DNA of 64,000 bases from Enterobacter genomosp. O (GTDB lineage: Bacteria > Pseudomonadota > Gammaproteobacteria > Enterobacterales > Enterobacteriaceae), in assembly GCF_001022965.1 (NCBI RefSeq), contig NZ_LECZ01000027.1, forward strand, positions 868,001-932,000, read 5' to 3'. The translations under genes and the position numbers were made by a program. This document shows, one piece after another, positions 26,190 through 35,202 of the stretch. A model generated the notes under the pieces. That model saw only the letters and a list, made by a program, of their open reading frames with translations, was not told where the DNA came from and made no database searches. Numbering within the stretch: position 1 is the stretch's first letter; every line of letters begins with the position of its first letter.

Positions 26190-27533
26190 ATGGATCAGAC
26201 ACGCTCTCTGGAAAGTTTCCTTGCCCATGTTCAGCAGCGCGACCCGCATCAAAGCGAGTTCGCCCAGGCCGTTCGTGAAGTGATGACCACCCTGTGGCCC
26301 TTCCTTGAAGAAAATCCGCGCTATCGTCAGATGTCTCTGCTTGAACGCCTGGTCGAGCCAGAGCGCGTGATCCAGTTTCGCGTGACCTGGGTGGACGATC
26401 GGAATCAGGTTCAGGTTAACCGCGCGTGGCGCGTGCAGTTTAACTCTGCCATCGGCCCGTTTAAGGGTGGGATGCGCTTCCATCCTTCCGTGAACCTGTC
26501 GATTTTAAAATTCCTCGGCTTCGAGCAGACGTTTAAAAACGCGCTGACCACGCTGCCGATGGGCGGCGGTAAAGGCGGAAGTGATTTCGATCCCAAAGGC
26601 AAAAGCGAAGGCGAAGTCATGCGTTTCTGCCAGGCGCTGATGACCGAACTCTATCGCCACCTGGGCCCGGATACCGACGTACCGGCGGGTGATATTGGCG
26701 TGGGTGCCCGTGAAGTGGGCTTTATGGCCGGGATGATGAAAAAACTCTCCAACAACAGCGCCTGCGTCTTCACCGGCAAAGGGTTGTCCTTTGGCGGCAG
26801 CCTGATCCGCCCGGAAGCCACGGGCTACGGCCTGGTCTATTTCACCGAGGCCATGCTCAAGCGTCACGGCCTAGGCTTCGAAGGCATGCGCGTGGCGGTG
26901 TCCGGCTCCGGTAACGTGGCGCAGTACGCTATCGAAAAAGCGATGCAGTTTGGCGCTCGCGTAGTGACCGCTTCAGACTCCAGAGGCACGGTTGTGGATG
27001 AAGACGGCTTTACGGCGGAGAAGCTGGCGCGCCTGTGCGAAATTAAAGCCAGCCGCGATGGCCGTCTTTCAGACTATGCCGCGGAGTTGGGTCTGACGTA
27101 TCTGGAAGGCAAACAGCCGTGGAGCGTGCCGGTGGATATTGCCCTGCCGTGCGCCACGCAGAACGAACTGGACGTGGATGCCGCGCGTACCCTGATTACC
27201 AACGGCGTGAAGGCGGTGGCCGAAGGGGCAAATATGCCGACCACCATCGAAGCGACCAATCTGTTCCTGGACGCGGGCGTGCTGTTTGCGCCGGGCAAGG
27301 CCGCCAACGCGGGCGGCGTGGCGACCTCCGGCCTCGAAATGGCGCAAAACGCCGCGCGTCTCGGCTGGAAGGCGGAGAAAGTGGATGCGCGCCTGCACCA
27401 TATCATGCTGGATATTCATCATGCGTGCGTGGAGTACGGCGGCGAGGCATCGCAAACCAACTACGTGCGCGGCGCGAATATCGCCGGGTTCGTGAAGGTA
27501 GCGGATGCGATGATTGGGCAGGGTGTGATTTAA
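26190..27533 (+). CDS. gdhA: NADP-specific glutamate dehydrogenase
   Basis: GdhA aminates 2-oxoglutarate to glutamate with ammonia and NADPH. The 447-residue hexamer subunit has the substrate-binding PFKGGMRFHPSV, the catalytic Lys motif LPMGGGKGGSDFDPKGKS near residue 123, and the cofactor-binding SGSGNVAQYAIEKA near residue 240. In enterics it is favoured at high ammonia and carbon limitation and is repressed by Nac and lysine. The 228-bp upstream gap is AT-rich, but no site was assigned there. Confidence 0.97.
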   Translation: MDQTRSLESFLAHVQQRDPHQSEFAQAVREVMTTLWPFLEENPRYRQMSLLERLVEPERVIQFRVTWVDDRNQVQVNRAWRVQFNSAIGPFKGGMRFHPSVNLSILKFLGFEQTFKNALTTLPMGGGKGGSDFDPKGKSEGEVMRFCQALMTELYRHLGPDTDVPAGDIGVGAREVGFMAGMMKKLSNNSACVFTGKGLSFGGSLIRPEATGYGLVYFTEAMLKRHGLGFEGMRVAVSGSGNVAQYAIEKAMQFGARVVTASDSRGTVVDEDGFTAEKLARLCEIKASRDGRLSDYAAELGLTYLEGKQPWSVPVDIALPCATQNELDVDAARTLITNGVKAVAEGANMPTTIEATNLFLDAGVLFAPGKAANAGGVATSGLEMAQNAARLGWKAEKVDARLHHIMLDIHHACVEYGGEASQTNYVRGANIAGFVKVADAMIGQGVI

Positions 27534-27554
27534 GTTTTATCGTGCGGCCGGTAG

Positions 27555-27587
27555 CCCTCACCCCGGCCCTCTCCCACCGGGAGAGGG
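27555..27587. repeat. Palindromic intergenic repeat, second family (reverse orientation)
   Basis: CCCTCACCCCGG followed by CCCTCTCCC-accgg-GAGAGGG is the reverse complement of the unit at 8771-8803. It lies between the ends of the convergent gdhA and topB genes. Confidence 0.8.
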
Positions 27588-27602
27588 AGAAAACCGGAGG
27601 TA

Positions 27603-29510
27603 TCAGGCCGCGCTTTTTTTCTTTTTAAACGGTTTCTTCGCACCTCCACCCGGTGCAACCATCCCTCTGAACCGCTTCACCGGCGTGCTGCGCGCCTGGT
27701 CGATCAGCTGGTACAGCGTCCCCACCAGCGGCTGCATAAAGTCCTGATAGCGGCACTGCTTTTCGCTGATCTGCGTCAGCACCGATTCCCAGTGCGCCGT
27801 CATGTCCGGCCTGGCGGCCAGCTCCGGCAGCGAATGAATCAGCGCGCGTCCCGGCTCTGTCGAATGGATATAGCGTCCTTTTTTCTCGAGAAAACCGCGC
27901 TTAAAGAGCAGCTCGATGATCCCCGCTCGGGTTGCTTCCGTGCCGAGGCCGTCGGTGGCGCGCAGGATCTTCTTCAGATCTTTATCCTGCACGAACCGGG
28001 CGATCCCGGTCATGGCCGACAGCAGCGTCGCATCGGTGAAATGGCGCGGCGGCTGGGTCTGACGCTCCACCACTTCCCCTTTCTCGCACAGCAGCTCATC
28101 GTCTTTGGCGACCACCGGCAGCGGCGTACCGTCGTTCTCCTCATCACGCTCTTTGTTGCCGAGCAGCGTGCGCCAGCCGGCTTCCGCAAGGAAGCGCGCT
28201 TTGGCGATAAACTTCCCTTTCGCGATTTCCAGCTCGATCACGCACTTGCGGAACACCGCGTCCGGGCAGAACTGCATCAGATACTGGCGGGCAATAAGGT
28301 TATAGACCTTCGCTTCGTTTTCGGTCAGGTTGACGCTGCTGGCGCGGGCCGTGGGGATAATCGCGTGGTGGGCGTCCACCTTTTTGTCATCCCAGCAGCG
28401 ATTATGGGTGTCCGGATTGACGGCTGGCTGCGGGAGCAGATCCGGCGCGTGGACGCCGATGGCGTTCATCACCGAATGGCGCCCGGCAAAGTGCTCTTCC
28501 GGCAGATAGCGGCTGTCGGAACGCGGGTAGGTGATAAGCTTATGGGTTTCGTAGAGCTTCTGGCAGATATCCAGCACGTTCTGCGCGCTCAAGCCAAACT
28601 TTTTTGCCGCCTCGATCTGAAGCGCAGACAGCGAGAACGGCAGCGGAGCGGGTTCTGATTCCCGTTTATCGTTATAGCTGGTGACGATAGCGGGCTGACC
28701 GGTAATGCGGTTAACCACGTGCTCCGCCAGCGGACGGTGCAGCAGGCGCCCCTCTTCATCCTGATACGATTCGCAGGCGTCGCTCGGCTGCCAGACCGCG
28801 GTAAAGCGCTCGTCTTTCGGGGTGACGATATGCGCTTTCACTTCAAAGAAATCTTTGGCGACGAAGTTCTCAATCTCTTCGTCGCGACGCACCACCAGAC
28901 CCAGCACCGGCGTCTGCACGCGGCCCACGGAGAGCACACCCTGATAGCCCGCGTTACGCCCAAGAATAGTGTAGGCGCGGGTCATGTTGATACCGTACAG
29001 CCAGTCCGCGCGCGCGCGGGCTAAAGCCGAGACGCACAGCGGGATAAACTCGCTGTTGGCGCGAAGGCGCGAGATCGCCCGCTCAACGGCCTGCGGGTTG
29101 AGGTCGTTGATCAGGCAGCGCTGAACCTGCTGGCGCTTTTCCGGCGCCAGCTCCAGATAGTCCAGCACTTCATCCACCAGCAGCTGTCCTTCCCTGTCCG
29201 GGTCACCCGCGTGAACGATTTCAGCGGCTTCATGCAGGAAGCGCTTGATGACGTTCAGCTGTTTGGTGACCGAAGGCCGGGGCTGCAGGAGCCATTTTTC
29301 AGGCACGATGGGCAGATCGTTCAAGTTCCAGCGGGCGTAGCGGCTGTCATAGACATCCGGCTGCGCCTGCTCAAGCAGGTGACCAATACACCAGGTGACC
29401 ACCTGCCCGTTACCGCACTCGATAAAGCCGTCGCCCTTGCGATGCGGTTTAGGCAGCACGTCGGCGATGGCGCGGGCCAGGCTCGGCTTTTCGGCAATAA
29501 ACAACCGCAT
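27603..29510 (-). CDS. topB: DNA topoisomerase III
   Basis: TopB is a type IA topoisomerase that decatenates replicated DNA with RecQ and SSB. The 635-residue protein starts MRLFIAEKPSLARAIADVLP, with the acidic Toprim triad continuing in HAGDPDREGQLLVDE. The catalytic Tyr lies in LITYPRSDSRYLPEE near residue 328. The C-terminal tail is basic (KKPFKKKKSAA) and about 18 residues shorter than in E. coli. The ATG at 29510 lies 4 bp after selD, implying co-transcription; an in-frame codon at 29528 would overlap selD. Confidence 0.96.
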   Translation of the reverse strand: MRLFIAEKPSLARAIADVLPKPHRKGDGFIECGNGQVVTWCIGHLLEQAQPDVYDSRYARWNLNDLPIVPEKWLLQPRPSVTKQLNVIKRFLHEAAEIVHAGDPDREGQLLVDEVLDYLELAPEKRQQVQRCLINDLNPQAVERAISRLRANSEFIPLCVSALARARADWLYGINMTRAYTILGRNAGYQGVLSVGRVQTPVLGLVVRRDEEIENFVAKDFFEVKAHIVTPKDERFTAVWQPSDACESYQDEEGRLLHRPLAEHVVNRITGQPAIVTSYNDKRESEPAPLPFSLSALQIEAAKKFGLSAQNVLDICQKLYETHKLITYPRSDSRYLPEEHFAGRHSVMNAIGVHAPDLLPQPAVNPDTHNRCWDDKKVDAHHAIIPTARASSVNLTENEAKVYNLIARQYLMQFCPDAVFRKCVIELEIAKGKFIAKARFLAEAGWRTLLGNKERDEENDGTPLPVVAKDDELLCEKGEVVERQTQPPRHFTDATLLSAMTGIARFVQDKDLKKILRATDGLGTEATRAGIIELLFKRGFLEKKGRYIHSTEPGRALIHSLPELAARPDMTAHWESVLTQISEKQCRYQDFMQPLVGTLYQLIDQARSTPVKRFRGMVAPGGGAKKPFKKKKSAA

Positions 29511-29514
29511 CGAA

Positions 29515-30558
29515 TTAACGGATCTCAATCATCGGTCGGCCACCGCGGGCGGTGACAAGCTCGCCGATCGCCGTCAGAGTAATGCCAAACTCGGCGGCCG
29601 TCGCCTGAACCTCGGCTTCGGACTCCGGCGTGACTGCCAGCAGCAGGCCGCCGGAGGTTTGCGGATCGCACAGCAGGTTGCGCCATTCCTCCGGCATTTC
29701 GCCCATCAGATGTCCGTAGCTGGCGAAGTTGCGCTGGGTACCGCCCGGGACTGCCCCCTGAGCAATGTACTCCTCCACGCCCGGCAGCTTCGGCACGTCC
29801 TGATACCAGATTTGCGCCTGCACGCCCGCACCTTGACACACTTCGGAGAGGTGTCCCAGCAGGCCAAAACCGGTCACGTCGGTCATCGCCTTCACGCCGT
29901 CGATATTGGCGAAAGCGGCACCCGCGAGGTTCATCTGGCACATAACCTCTGTCGCCAGACCTTTGTGTTCCGGTTTCAGCAGGGATTTTTTCTCAGCGGT
30001 GGTCAGCACGCCAATGCCCAGCGGCTTGGTGAGGAACAGCTTACAGCCCGCCTGAGCGGTGCTATTTCGCTTGACGCGTTCGGTAGGCACCACGCCGGTG
30101 ACGGCCAGGCCGAAGATAGGCTCCGGCGCATCGATAGAGTGACCGCCGGCCAGCGCAATCCCCGCCTGCTGACAGGCAAAGCGCCCGCCCTCAATCACAT
30201 CGCGGGCAATCTCAGGTGGAATGGTGTTAATCGGCCAGCCCAGAATGGCAATCGCCATGATCGGCTTACCGCCCATCGCGAAGATATCGCTGATGGCGTT
30301 AGTCGCCGCAATGCGCCCGAAATCGAACGGGTTGTCGACAATCGGCATAAAGAAGTCGGTGGTACTGATAATGCTGGTGCCGTTACCTAAGTCATAAACT
30401 GCAGCATCGTCGCGCGTTTCGTTGCCGACAAGCAGGTTCGGGTCGACAAACTTCGCCTGTTCACTGTGCAGGATAGTCTCCAGCACTTTCGGGGAAATTT
30501 TACAACCGCAACCGGCTCCGTGGCTGTATTGCGTTAAACGAATAGTTTGCTCGCTCAT
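29515..30558 (-). CDS. selD: Selenide, water dikinase
   Basis: SelD makes selenophosphate from selenide and ATP for selenocysteine tRNA and selenouridine synthesis. The 347-residue protein carries the catalytic Cys17 and Lys20 in HGAGCGCK and the metal-binding Asp residues in ETRDDAAVYD and STTDFFMPIVD. Residue 17 is Cys, not selenocysteine. A good Shine-Dalgarno (CAGGAGA) precedes the ATG. topB follows after 4 bp. Confidence 0.97.
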   Translation of the reverse strand: MSEQTIRLTQYSHGAGCGCKISPKVLETILHSEQAKFVDPNLLVGNETRDDAAVYDLGNGTSIISTTDFFMPIVDNPFDFGRIAATNAISDIFAMGGKPIMAIAILGWPINTIPPEIARDVIEGGRFACQQAGIALAGGHSIDAPEPIFGLAVTGVVPTERVKRNSTAQAGCKLFLTKPLGIGVLTTAEKKSLLKPEHKGLATEVMCQMNLAGAAFANIDGVKAMTDVTGFGLLGHLSEVCQGAGVQAQIWYQDVPKLPGVEEYIAQGAVPGGTQRNFASYGHLMGEMPEEWRNLLCDPQTSGGLLLAVTPESEAEVQATAAEFGITLTAIGELVTARGGRPMIEIR

Positions 30559-30620
30559 GGACGTCTCCTGTCATCTCAATCGCGCTATGGTAGCGCTCAT
30601 TCCATAAAGAGGTAAGTATG

Positions 30621-30661
30621 ACTGTCTGAATTCTGCGGCAGATGCTCAGAATCCAGACAGT
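30621..30661 (-). other. Inverted repeat after ydjA
   Basis: ACTGTCTG and CAGACAGT, extended by a second GATTCTG/CAGAATT pairing, form a stem of about 15 bp in the 116-bp ydjA-selD gap. No T run follows on the minus strand, so it is a weak terminator at best. Confidence 0.4.
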
Positions 30662-30674
30662 TTAGCGCGGGTTA

Positions 30675-31226
30675 TCAGAAACGGCTGACGAAAGGCGTGG
30701 TGTCCGGCACGCTGATGGTGCTGGAGGCTTTAAGCTGCGGGGTACCGAGATAGAGGAAACCGACAATTTTGTCATGCTCGCCGCAGCCAAAACCGTCACG
30801 GACTACCGGGCTTTCGGTCAGCGGACCGGTGCGCCAGATACCGTTAAAGCCTTGTGCAACGGCTGCCATTTGCATCGCCATCACGGCACAGCCTGCGGAC
30901 ATTTCCTGTTCCCAGACCGGTACCTTATGGTCAGCCTGGCATTTTGCCACGACGGTGACGATCGTCGGGGCGCGGAACGGGGCATTGCGCGCCTTGTCGA
31001 TCCCCTTCTCATCTTGCCCTGCGGCAACCGCGCCCTGCTCCAGCAGCTGACTGAAACGATCGCGCCCTTCGCCTTCAATCACAAAGAAGTGCCACGGCTG
31101 CAGCGTGCCGTGATCGGGGGCACGCATACCGGCACGCAGAATATTCTCCATCTGCTCGCCTGCCGGGGCGGGTTCGGCCAGGCGGGAAGCGCTACGGCGG
31201 TTAACAAGCAGTTCAAGTGCGTCCAT
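30675..31226 (-). CDS. ydjA: Nitroreductase family protein YdjA
   Basis: YdjA is a small FMN-dependent oxidoreductase, the minimal nitroreductase fold, of 183 residues. RRSASRLAEPAP near the N-terminus and APDHGTLQPWHFFVI near residue 35 bind FMN, and GFGCGEHDKIVGFLYLGTP lies near the C-terminus. E. coli YdjA reduces few substrates and its role is unclear. AAGGAG precedes the ATG. It probably heads the ydjA-selD-topB unit. Confidence 0.95.
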   Translation of the reverse strand: MDALELLVNRRSASRLAEPAPAGEQMENILRAGMRAPDHGTLQPWHFFVIEGEGRDRFSQLLEQGAVAAGQDEKGIDKARNAPFRAPTIVTVVAKCQADHKVPVWEQEMSAGCAVMAMQMAAVAQGFNGIWRTGPLTESPVVRDGFGCGEHDKIVGFLYLGTPQLKASSTISVPDTTPFVSRF

Positions 31227-31393
31227 TGGTTAACTCCTTTCTTGAGATTTACTCACAAAATTAACACGACGGCAGATTTTGTTACAGCCTGGCAGGCGAT
31301 TCCTGCTGACAAGTGGCGGTTGGGTCATTACGATAACCCAACATTACCGTCCTGTGGCGACGGAAACAGTCATTTTCTGGTTAGGGAGAATAC

Positions 31394-33250
31394 ATGCGAA
31401 CCCTTTGGCGAATCATTGCCGGTTTCTTTAAATGGACGTGGAGACTGCTCAACTTCGTCCGCAACCTGGTGATGAATATCTTCTTCATCTTCCTGGTTCT
31501 GGTTTGCGCGGGCATCTGGATGCACATCAGCAGTGCAAATCAGGCGCAGCATTCAACGCGCGGCGCGCTATTACTTGATATCACCGGCGTGATTGTTGAT
31601 AAGCCGTCCACCAGCAGTCGCCTGAGCGTGATTGGTCGCCAGCTGTTTGGCGCAACCTCAGACCGCCTGCAGGAAAACTCCCTGTTCGATATCGTCGATA
31701 CCATCCGCCAGGCCAAAGACGACCGGAACATCACCGGGATCGTGCTGGATCTGAAAGATTTTGCCGGAGGCGATCAGCCTTCAATGCAGTACATCGGTAA
31801 AGCGCTGCGCGAATTCCGCGACAGCGGCAAGCCGGTGATTGCCGTGGGCGACAGCTACAGCCAGGGGCAATATTACCTGGCGAGCTTTGCCAATAAAATC
31901 TGGCTCTCCCCGCAGGGTACGGTCGATTTGCACGGCTTTGCCACCAACGGCCTGTACTACAAGTCTCTGCTTGACAAGCTGAAGGTCACCACCCACGTCT
32001 TCCGCGTCGGTACCTATAAGTCTGCGGTTGAGCCATTTATCCGCGATGACATGTCCCCTGCCGCCCGTGAAGCGGACAGCCGCTGGATTGGCGAACTGTG
32101 GCAGAACTATCTGGGCACCGTTGCCGCTAACCGCCAGATTACGACCGAGCAGGTGTTCCCTGGCGCGCAGGGCGTTCTGGACGGTCTGCGCAAAGTTGAT
32201 GGTGATACCGCGAAATATGCGCTCGATAACAAACTGGTTGATGCCCTGGGCACCAGCGCCGAGATTGAAAAATCCCTGAGCAAACAGTTTGGCTGGAGCA
32301 AACAGGATAAAAATTACAGCGCCATCAGCATGTATGATTACTCGACGAAAAAACCGGATGAGAACGGTGACAGCGTTGCGGTCGTCTTTGCGAACGGTGC
32401 CATCATGGACGGTCAAGAGACTCCAGGGAACGTGGGCGGCGATACTACCGCGTCGCAAATCCGCGATGCTCGCCTCGATCCGAAAGTGAAAGCGATTGTC
32501 CTGCGGGTGAACAGCCCTGGCGGCAGCGTCAGCGCCTCTGAGGTGATCCGCGCTGAACTGGCTGCGGCGCGTGCCGCCGGCAAGCCGGTAGTCGTATCCA
32601 TGGGCGGAATGGCCGCCTCCGGGGGTTACTGGATCTCAACGCCAGCCAACTATATCGTGGCCAACCCAAGCACGTTGACCGGCTCGATTGGCATCTTCGG
32701 GGTCATCAACACCGTAGAAAACAGCCTGGATTCTCTGGGTGTGCATACCGATGGCGTTGCGACCTCCCCGCTGGCGGATGTGTCGGTGACAAAATCCCTG
32801 CCGCCGGAAGTCTCTGAGATGATGCAGCTCAGCATTGAGAATGGCTATAAACGCTTTATCACCCTCGTGGCGGATTCGCGTAAAAAGACGCCTGAGCAGA
32901 TCGACCAGATTGCACAGGGCCACGTCTGGACCGGCCAGGATGCGAAGAGCAACGGTCTGGTTGACAGCCTGGGCGACTTCGATGACGCGGTGAAGAAAGC
33001 CGCCGAGCTGGCGAAGCTCAAGCAGTGGCATATCGAGTATTACCAGGACGAGCCGTCGTTCTTCGATATGGTCATGGACAGCATGTCCGGCTCGGTACGC
33101 GCCATGCTGCCGGAGGCAATGCAGGCTTACCTGCCTGCGCCGGTTGCCTCGGCGGCAAAAGCGATGAAGGCAGAAAGCGATAAGCTCGCGGCCTTTAACG
33201 ATCCACAGAGTCGTTACGCGTTTTGCCTGACCTGCGCTAACGTCCGTTAA
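31394..33250 (+). CDS. sppA: Signal peptide peptidase SppA (protease IV)
   Basis: SppA is a tetrameric inner-membrane serine protease whose large domain sits in the periplasm and degrades cleaved signal peptides. The 618-residue form has one N-terminal membrane anchor (about residues 26-49) and two tandem S49 repeats. The catalytic Lys lies in VGTYKSAVEPF near residue 210 and the nucleophilic Ser in GGMAASGGYWIS near residue 410. The start follows TAGGGAGA. A strong terminator follows at 33257. Confidence 0.96.
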   Translation: MRTLWRIIAGFFKWTWRLLNFVRNLVMNIFFIFLVLVCAGIWMHISSANQAQHSTRGALLLDITGVIVDKPSTSSRLSVIGRQLFGATSDRLQENSLFDIVDTIRQAKDDRNITGIVLDLKDFAGGDQPSMQYIGKALREFRDSGKPVIAVGDSYSQGQYYLASFANKIWLSPQGTVDLHGFATNGLYYKSLLDKLKVTTHVFRVGTYKSAVEPFIRDDMSPAAREADSRWIGELWQNYLGTVAANRQITTEQVFPGAQGVLDGLRKVDGDTAKYALDNKLVDALGTSAEIEKSLSKQFGWSKQDKNYSAISMYDYSTKKPDENGDSVAVVFANGAIMDGQETPGNVGGDTTASQIRDARLDPKVKAIVLRVNSPGGSVSASEVIRAELAAARAAGKPVVVSMGGMAASGGYWISTPANYIVANPSTLTGSIGIFGVINTVENSLDSLGVHTDGVATSPLADVSVTKSLPPEVSEMMQLSIENGYKRFITLVADSRKKTPEQIDQIAQGHVWTGQDAKSNGLVDSLGDFDDAVKKAAELAKLKQWHIEYYQDEPSFFDMVMDSMSGSVRAMLPEAMQAYLPAPVASAAKAMKAESDKLAAFNDPQSRYAFCLTCANVR

Positions 33251-33256
33251 AAACCG

Positions 33257-33287
33257 TCCCCTCTTCCCGCGAAGAGGGGATTTTTTT
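33257..33287 (+). terminator. Rho-independent terminator of sppA
   Basis: A 10-bp perfect stem (TCCCCTCTTC with GAAGAGGGGA, 4-base loop) is followed by seven T residues, 6 bp past the sppA stop. Confidence 0.95.
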
Positions 33288-33313
33288 CTTTTGAAGAACA
33301 AGAACTCACTATC

Positions 33314-34330
33314 ATGCAGAAGAAATCGATTTATGTAGCCTACACTGGCGGTACCATCGGTATGCAGCGCTCTGAAAACGGCTATATCCCTGTCTCCGGC
33401 CATCTTCAGCGTCAGCTTGCGCTGATGCCAGAATTCCACCGTCCGGAAATGCCTGACTTTACTATCCACGAGTACGAGCCGCTGATGGACTCCTCCGACA
33501 TGACGCCGGAAGACTGGCAGCACATCGCGGATGACATTAAAGCCCATTACGACCAGTACGACGGCTTCGTGATCCTGCACGGCACAGACACCATGGCCTT
33601 TACCGCCTCGGCGCTCTCCTTCATGCTGGAGAATCTGAGCAAGCCGGTTATCGTGACGGGCTCGCAAATCCCGCTGGCGGAGCTGCGCTCGGACGGGCAG
33701 ATCAACCTGCTTAACTCCCTGTACGTTGCGGCGAATTACCCGATTAATGAAGTGTCGCTGTTCTTTAACAACCGCCTGTATCGCGGCAACCGCACCACCA
33801 AAGCTCATGCCGACGGTTTTGACGCCTTCGCCTCGCCAAATCTACAGCCTCTGCTGGAAGCGGGCATTCATATCCGTCGTCTGGGAACGCCGCCTGCTCC
33901 AAACACCGCCGGCGAGCTGATCGTGCATCCGATCACGCCGCAACCGATTGGCGTGGTGACCATCTACCCGGGTATCTCGGCGGACGTGGTGCGTAACTTC
34001 CTGCGCCAGCCGGTGAAAGCGCTGATTTTGCGCTCCTATGGCGTGGGCAATGCGCCGCAGAACGGCGAATTCCTGAAAGAGCTTCAGGAAGCCAGCGAGC
34101 GCGGGATTGTGGTGGTGAACCTGACGCAGTGTATGTCCGGTAAAGTCAACATGGGCGGCTATGCCACCGGCAACGCGCTGGCGCATGCGGGGGTGATCAG
34201 CGGCTTCGATATGACCGTTGAGGCAACGCTGACTAAACTTCACTATTTACTGAGTCAGGATCTGGATATTCAGTCCATTCGCAGCGCGATGATGCAAAAC
34301 CTGCGCGGCGAACTGACGCCTGACGAATAA
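33314..34330 (+). CDS. ansA: L-asparaginase I (cytoplasmic)
   Basis: AnsA hydrolyses asparagine to aspartate and ammonia in the cytoplasm and is the low-affinity, constitutive enzyme of enterics. The 338-residue protein has the first catalytic Thr in VAYTGGTIGM near residue 12 and the second catalytic set in ILHGTDTMAFTASAL near residue 90. There is no signal peptide, which separates it from AnsB. pncA begins 9 bp after its stop, so both amidases are co-transcribed. Confidence 0.96.
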   Translation: MQKKSIYVAYTGGTIGMQRSENGYIPVSGHLQRQLALMPEFHRPEMPDFTIHEYEPLMDSSDMTPEDWQHIADDIKAHYDQYDGFVILHGTDTMAFTASALSFMLENLSKPVIVTGSQIPLAELRSDGQINLLNSLYVAANYPINEVSLFFNNRLYRGNRTTKAHADGFDAFASPNLQPLLEAGIHIRRLGTPPAPNTAGELIVHPITPQPIGVVTIYPGISADVVRNFLRQPVKALILRSYGVGNAPQNGEFLKELQEASERGIVVVNLTQCMSGKVNMGGYATGNALAHAGVISGFDMTVEATLTKLHYLLSQDLDIQSIRSAMMQNLRGELTPDE

Positions 34331-34339
34331 GGAGGTCTC

Positions 34340-34981
34340 ATGAAGCAACGCGCCCTGCTCCTGGTCGATTTGCAAAATGATTTCTGCGCGGGCGGTGCGC
34401 TGGCCGTCGCCGAAGGTGACAGCACCGTTGACGTGGCAAACACGCTGATTGACTGGTGCAAAGCCCGCGGTGAAGCGGTTGTCGCAAGCCAGGACTGGCA
34501 CCCGGCTAACCACGGCAGCTTTGCCAGCCAGCACCGCGTTGAGCCTTTCACTCAGGGTGAACTCGACGGATTGCCGCAAACCTTCTGGCCGGATCACTGC
34601 GTACAGCAGACGGAAGGCGCGGAGCTGCATCCGCTCCTGAACCATAAAGCCATCGACGCGGTGTTCCATAAAGGTGAAAACCCGGCCATCGACAGCTATA
34701 GCGCGTTTTTTGATAACGGGCATCGCCAGAAAACAGCGCTGGACGCGTGGTTACGTCACCATGAAATCACGGAGCTGATTGTGCTGGGCCTGGCAACGGA
34801 TTACTGCGTGAAGTTTACCGTGCTGGACGCGCTCCAGCTAGGCTATACCGTCAGCGTCATCACCGACGGCTGCCGCGGGGTGAACATTCAGCCGCAGAAC
34901 AGCGCCCAGGCGTTTATGGACATGGCCTCTGAAGGGGCGACGCTCTACACGCTGGAAGACTGGCTGGAGACGCAGGCGTAA
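34340..34981 (+). CDS. pncA: Nicotinamidase PncA
   Basis: PncA converts nicotinamide to nicotinate in the NAD salvage cycle. The 213-residue protein has the catalytic triad Asp (LLVDLQNDFC, residue 10), Lys (FHKGENP, near 112) and Cys (GLATDYCVKFTV, near 157), and the metal-binding Asp-x-His in SQDWHPANH. It is the second gene after ansA behind GGAGGT. A BIME element follows. Confidence 0.97.
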   Translation: MKQRALLLVDLQNDFCAGGALAVAEGDSTVDVANTLIDWCKARGEAVVASQDWHPANHGSFASQHRVEPFTQGELDGLPQTFWPDHCVQQTEGAELHPLLNHKAIDAVFHKGENPAIDSYSAFFDNGHRQKTALDAWLRHHEITELIVLGLATDYCVKFTVLDALQLGYTVSVITDGCRGVNIQPQNSAQAFMDMASEGATLYTLEDWLETQA

Positions 34982-34990
34982 GCCTTTTTA

Positions 34991-35065
34991 GCCGGGTGGC
35001 GCTGCGCTTATCCGGCCTACAAAACCAAAGCAAGTAGGCCGGGTAAGGCGAAGCCGCCACCCGGC
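34991..35065. repeat. BIME-like pair of REP palindromes
   Basis: This is the cleanest copy of the composite element: GCCGGGTGGCGCTGCGC, a short AT-rich centre, then GGCCGGGTAAGGCG and GCCGCCACCCGGC. It follows pncA. Other copies are at 1738-1816 and 47753-47834. Confidence 0.88.
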
Positions 35066-35185
35066 AATCCCCTCTCCGATCTCCCATAAAGTGAACTCCC
35101 TCGCATCCTCAGCGCAGCGGCAATGCTATTCTCGTCAGGCTGTTTTTTCGCCACGCCTTTTCCGTGGCGTGGTTAATTTTATTAT

Positions 35186-35197
35186 GTCAAAGAGGAA
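35186..35197 (+). promoter_or_regulatory. Candidate ChiX pairing site over the chitinase ribosome-binding site
   Basis: The 12 bases GTCAAAGAGGAA are exactly complementary to UUCCUCUUUGAC of ChiX as I recall it, and include the Shine-Dalgarno AGAGGAAG of the chitinase gene 6 bp downstream. The core GTCAAAGAG is the same as in the chbB-chbC spacer at 6708-6719. Pairing here would block ribosome loading, the mode known for chitoporin (chiP). Regulation of this gene is an inference. Confidence 0.65.
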
Positions 35198-35202
35198 GTT
35201 GT

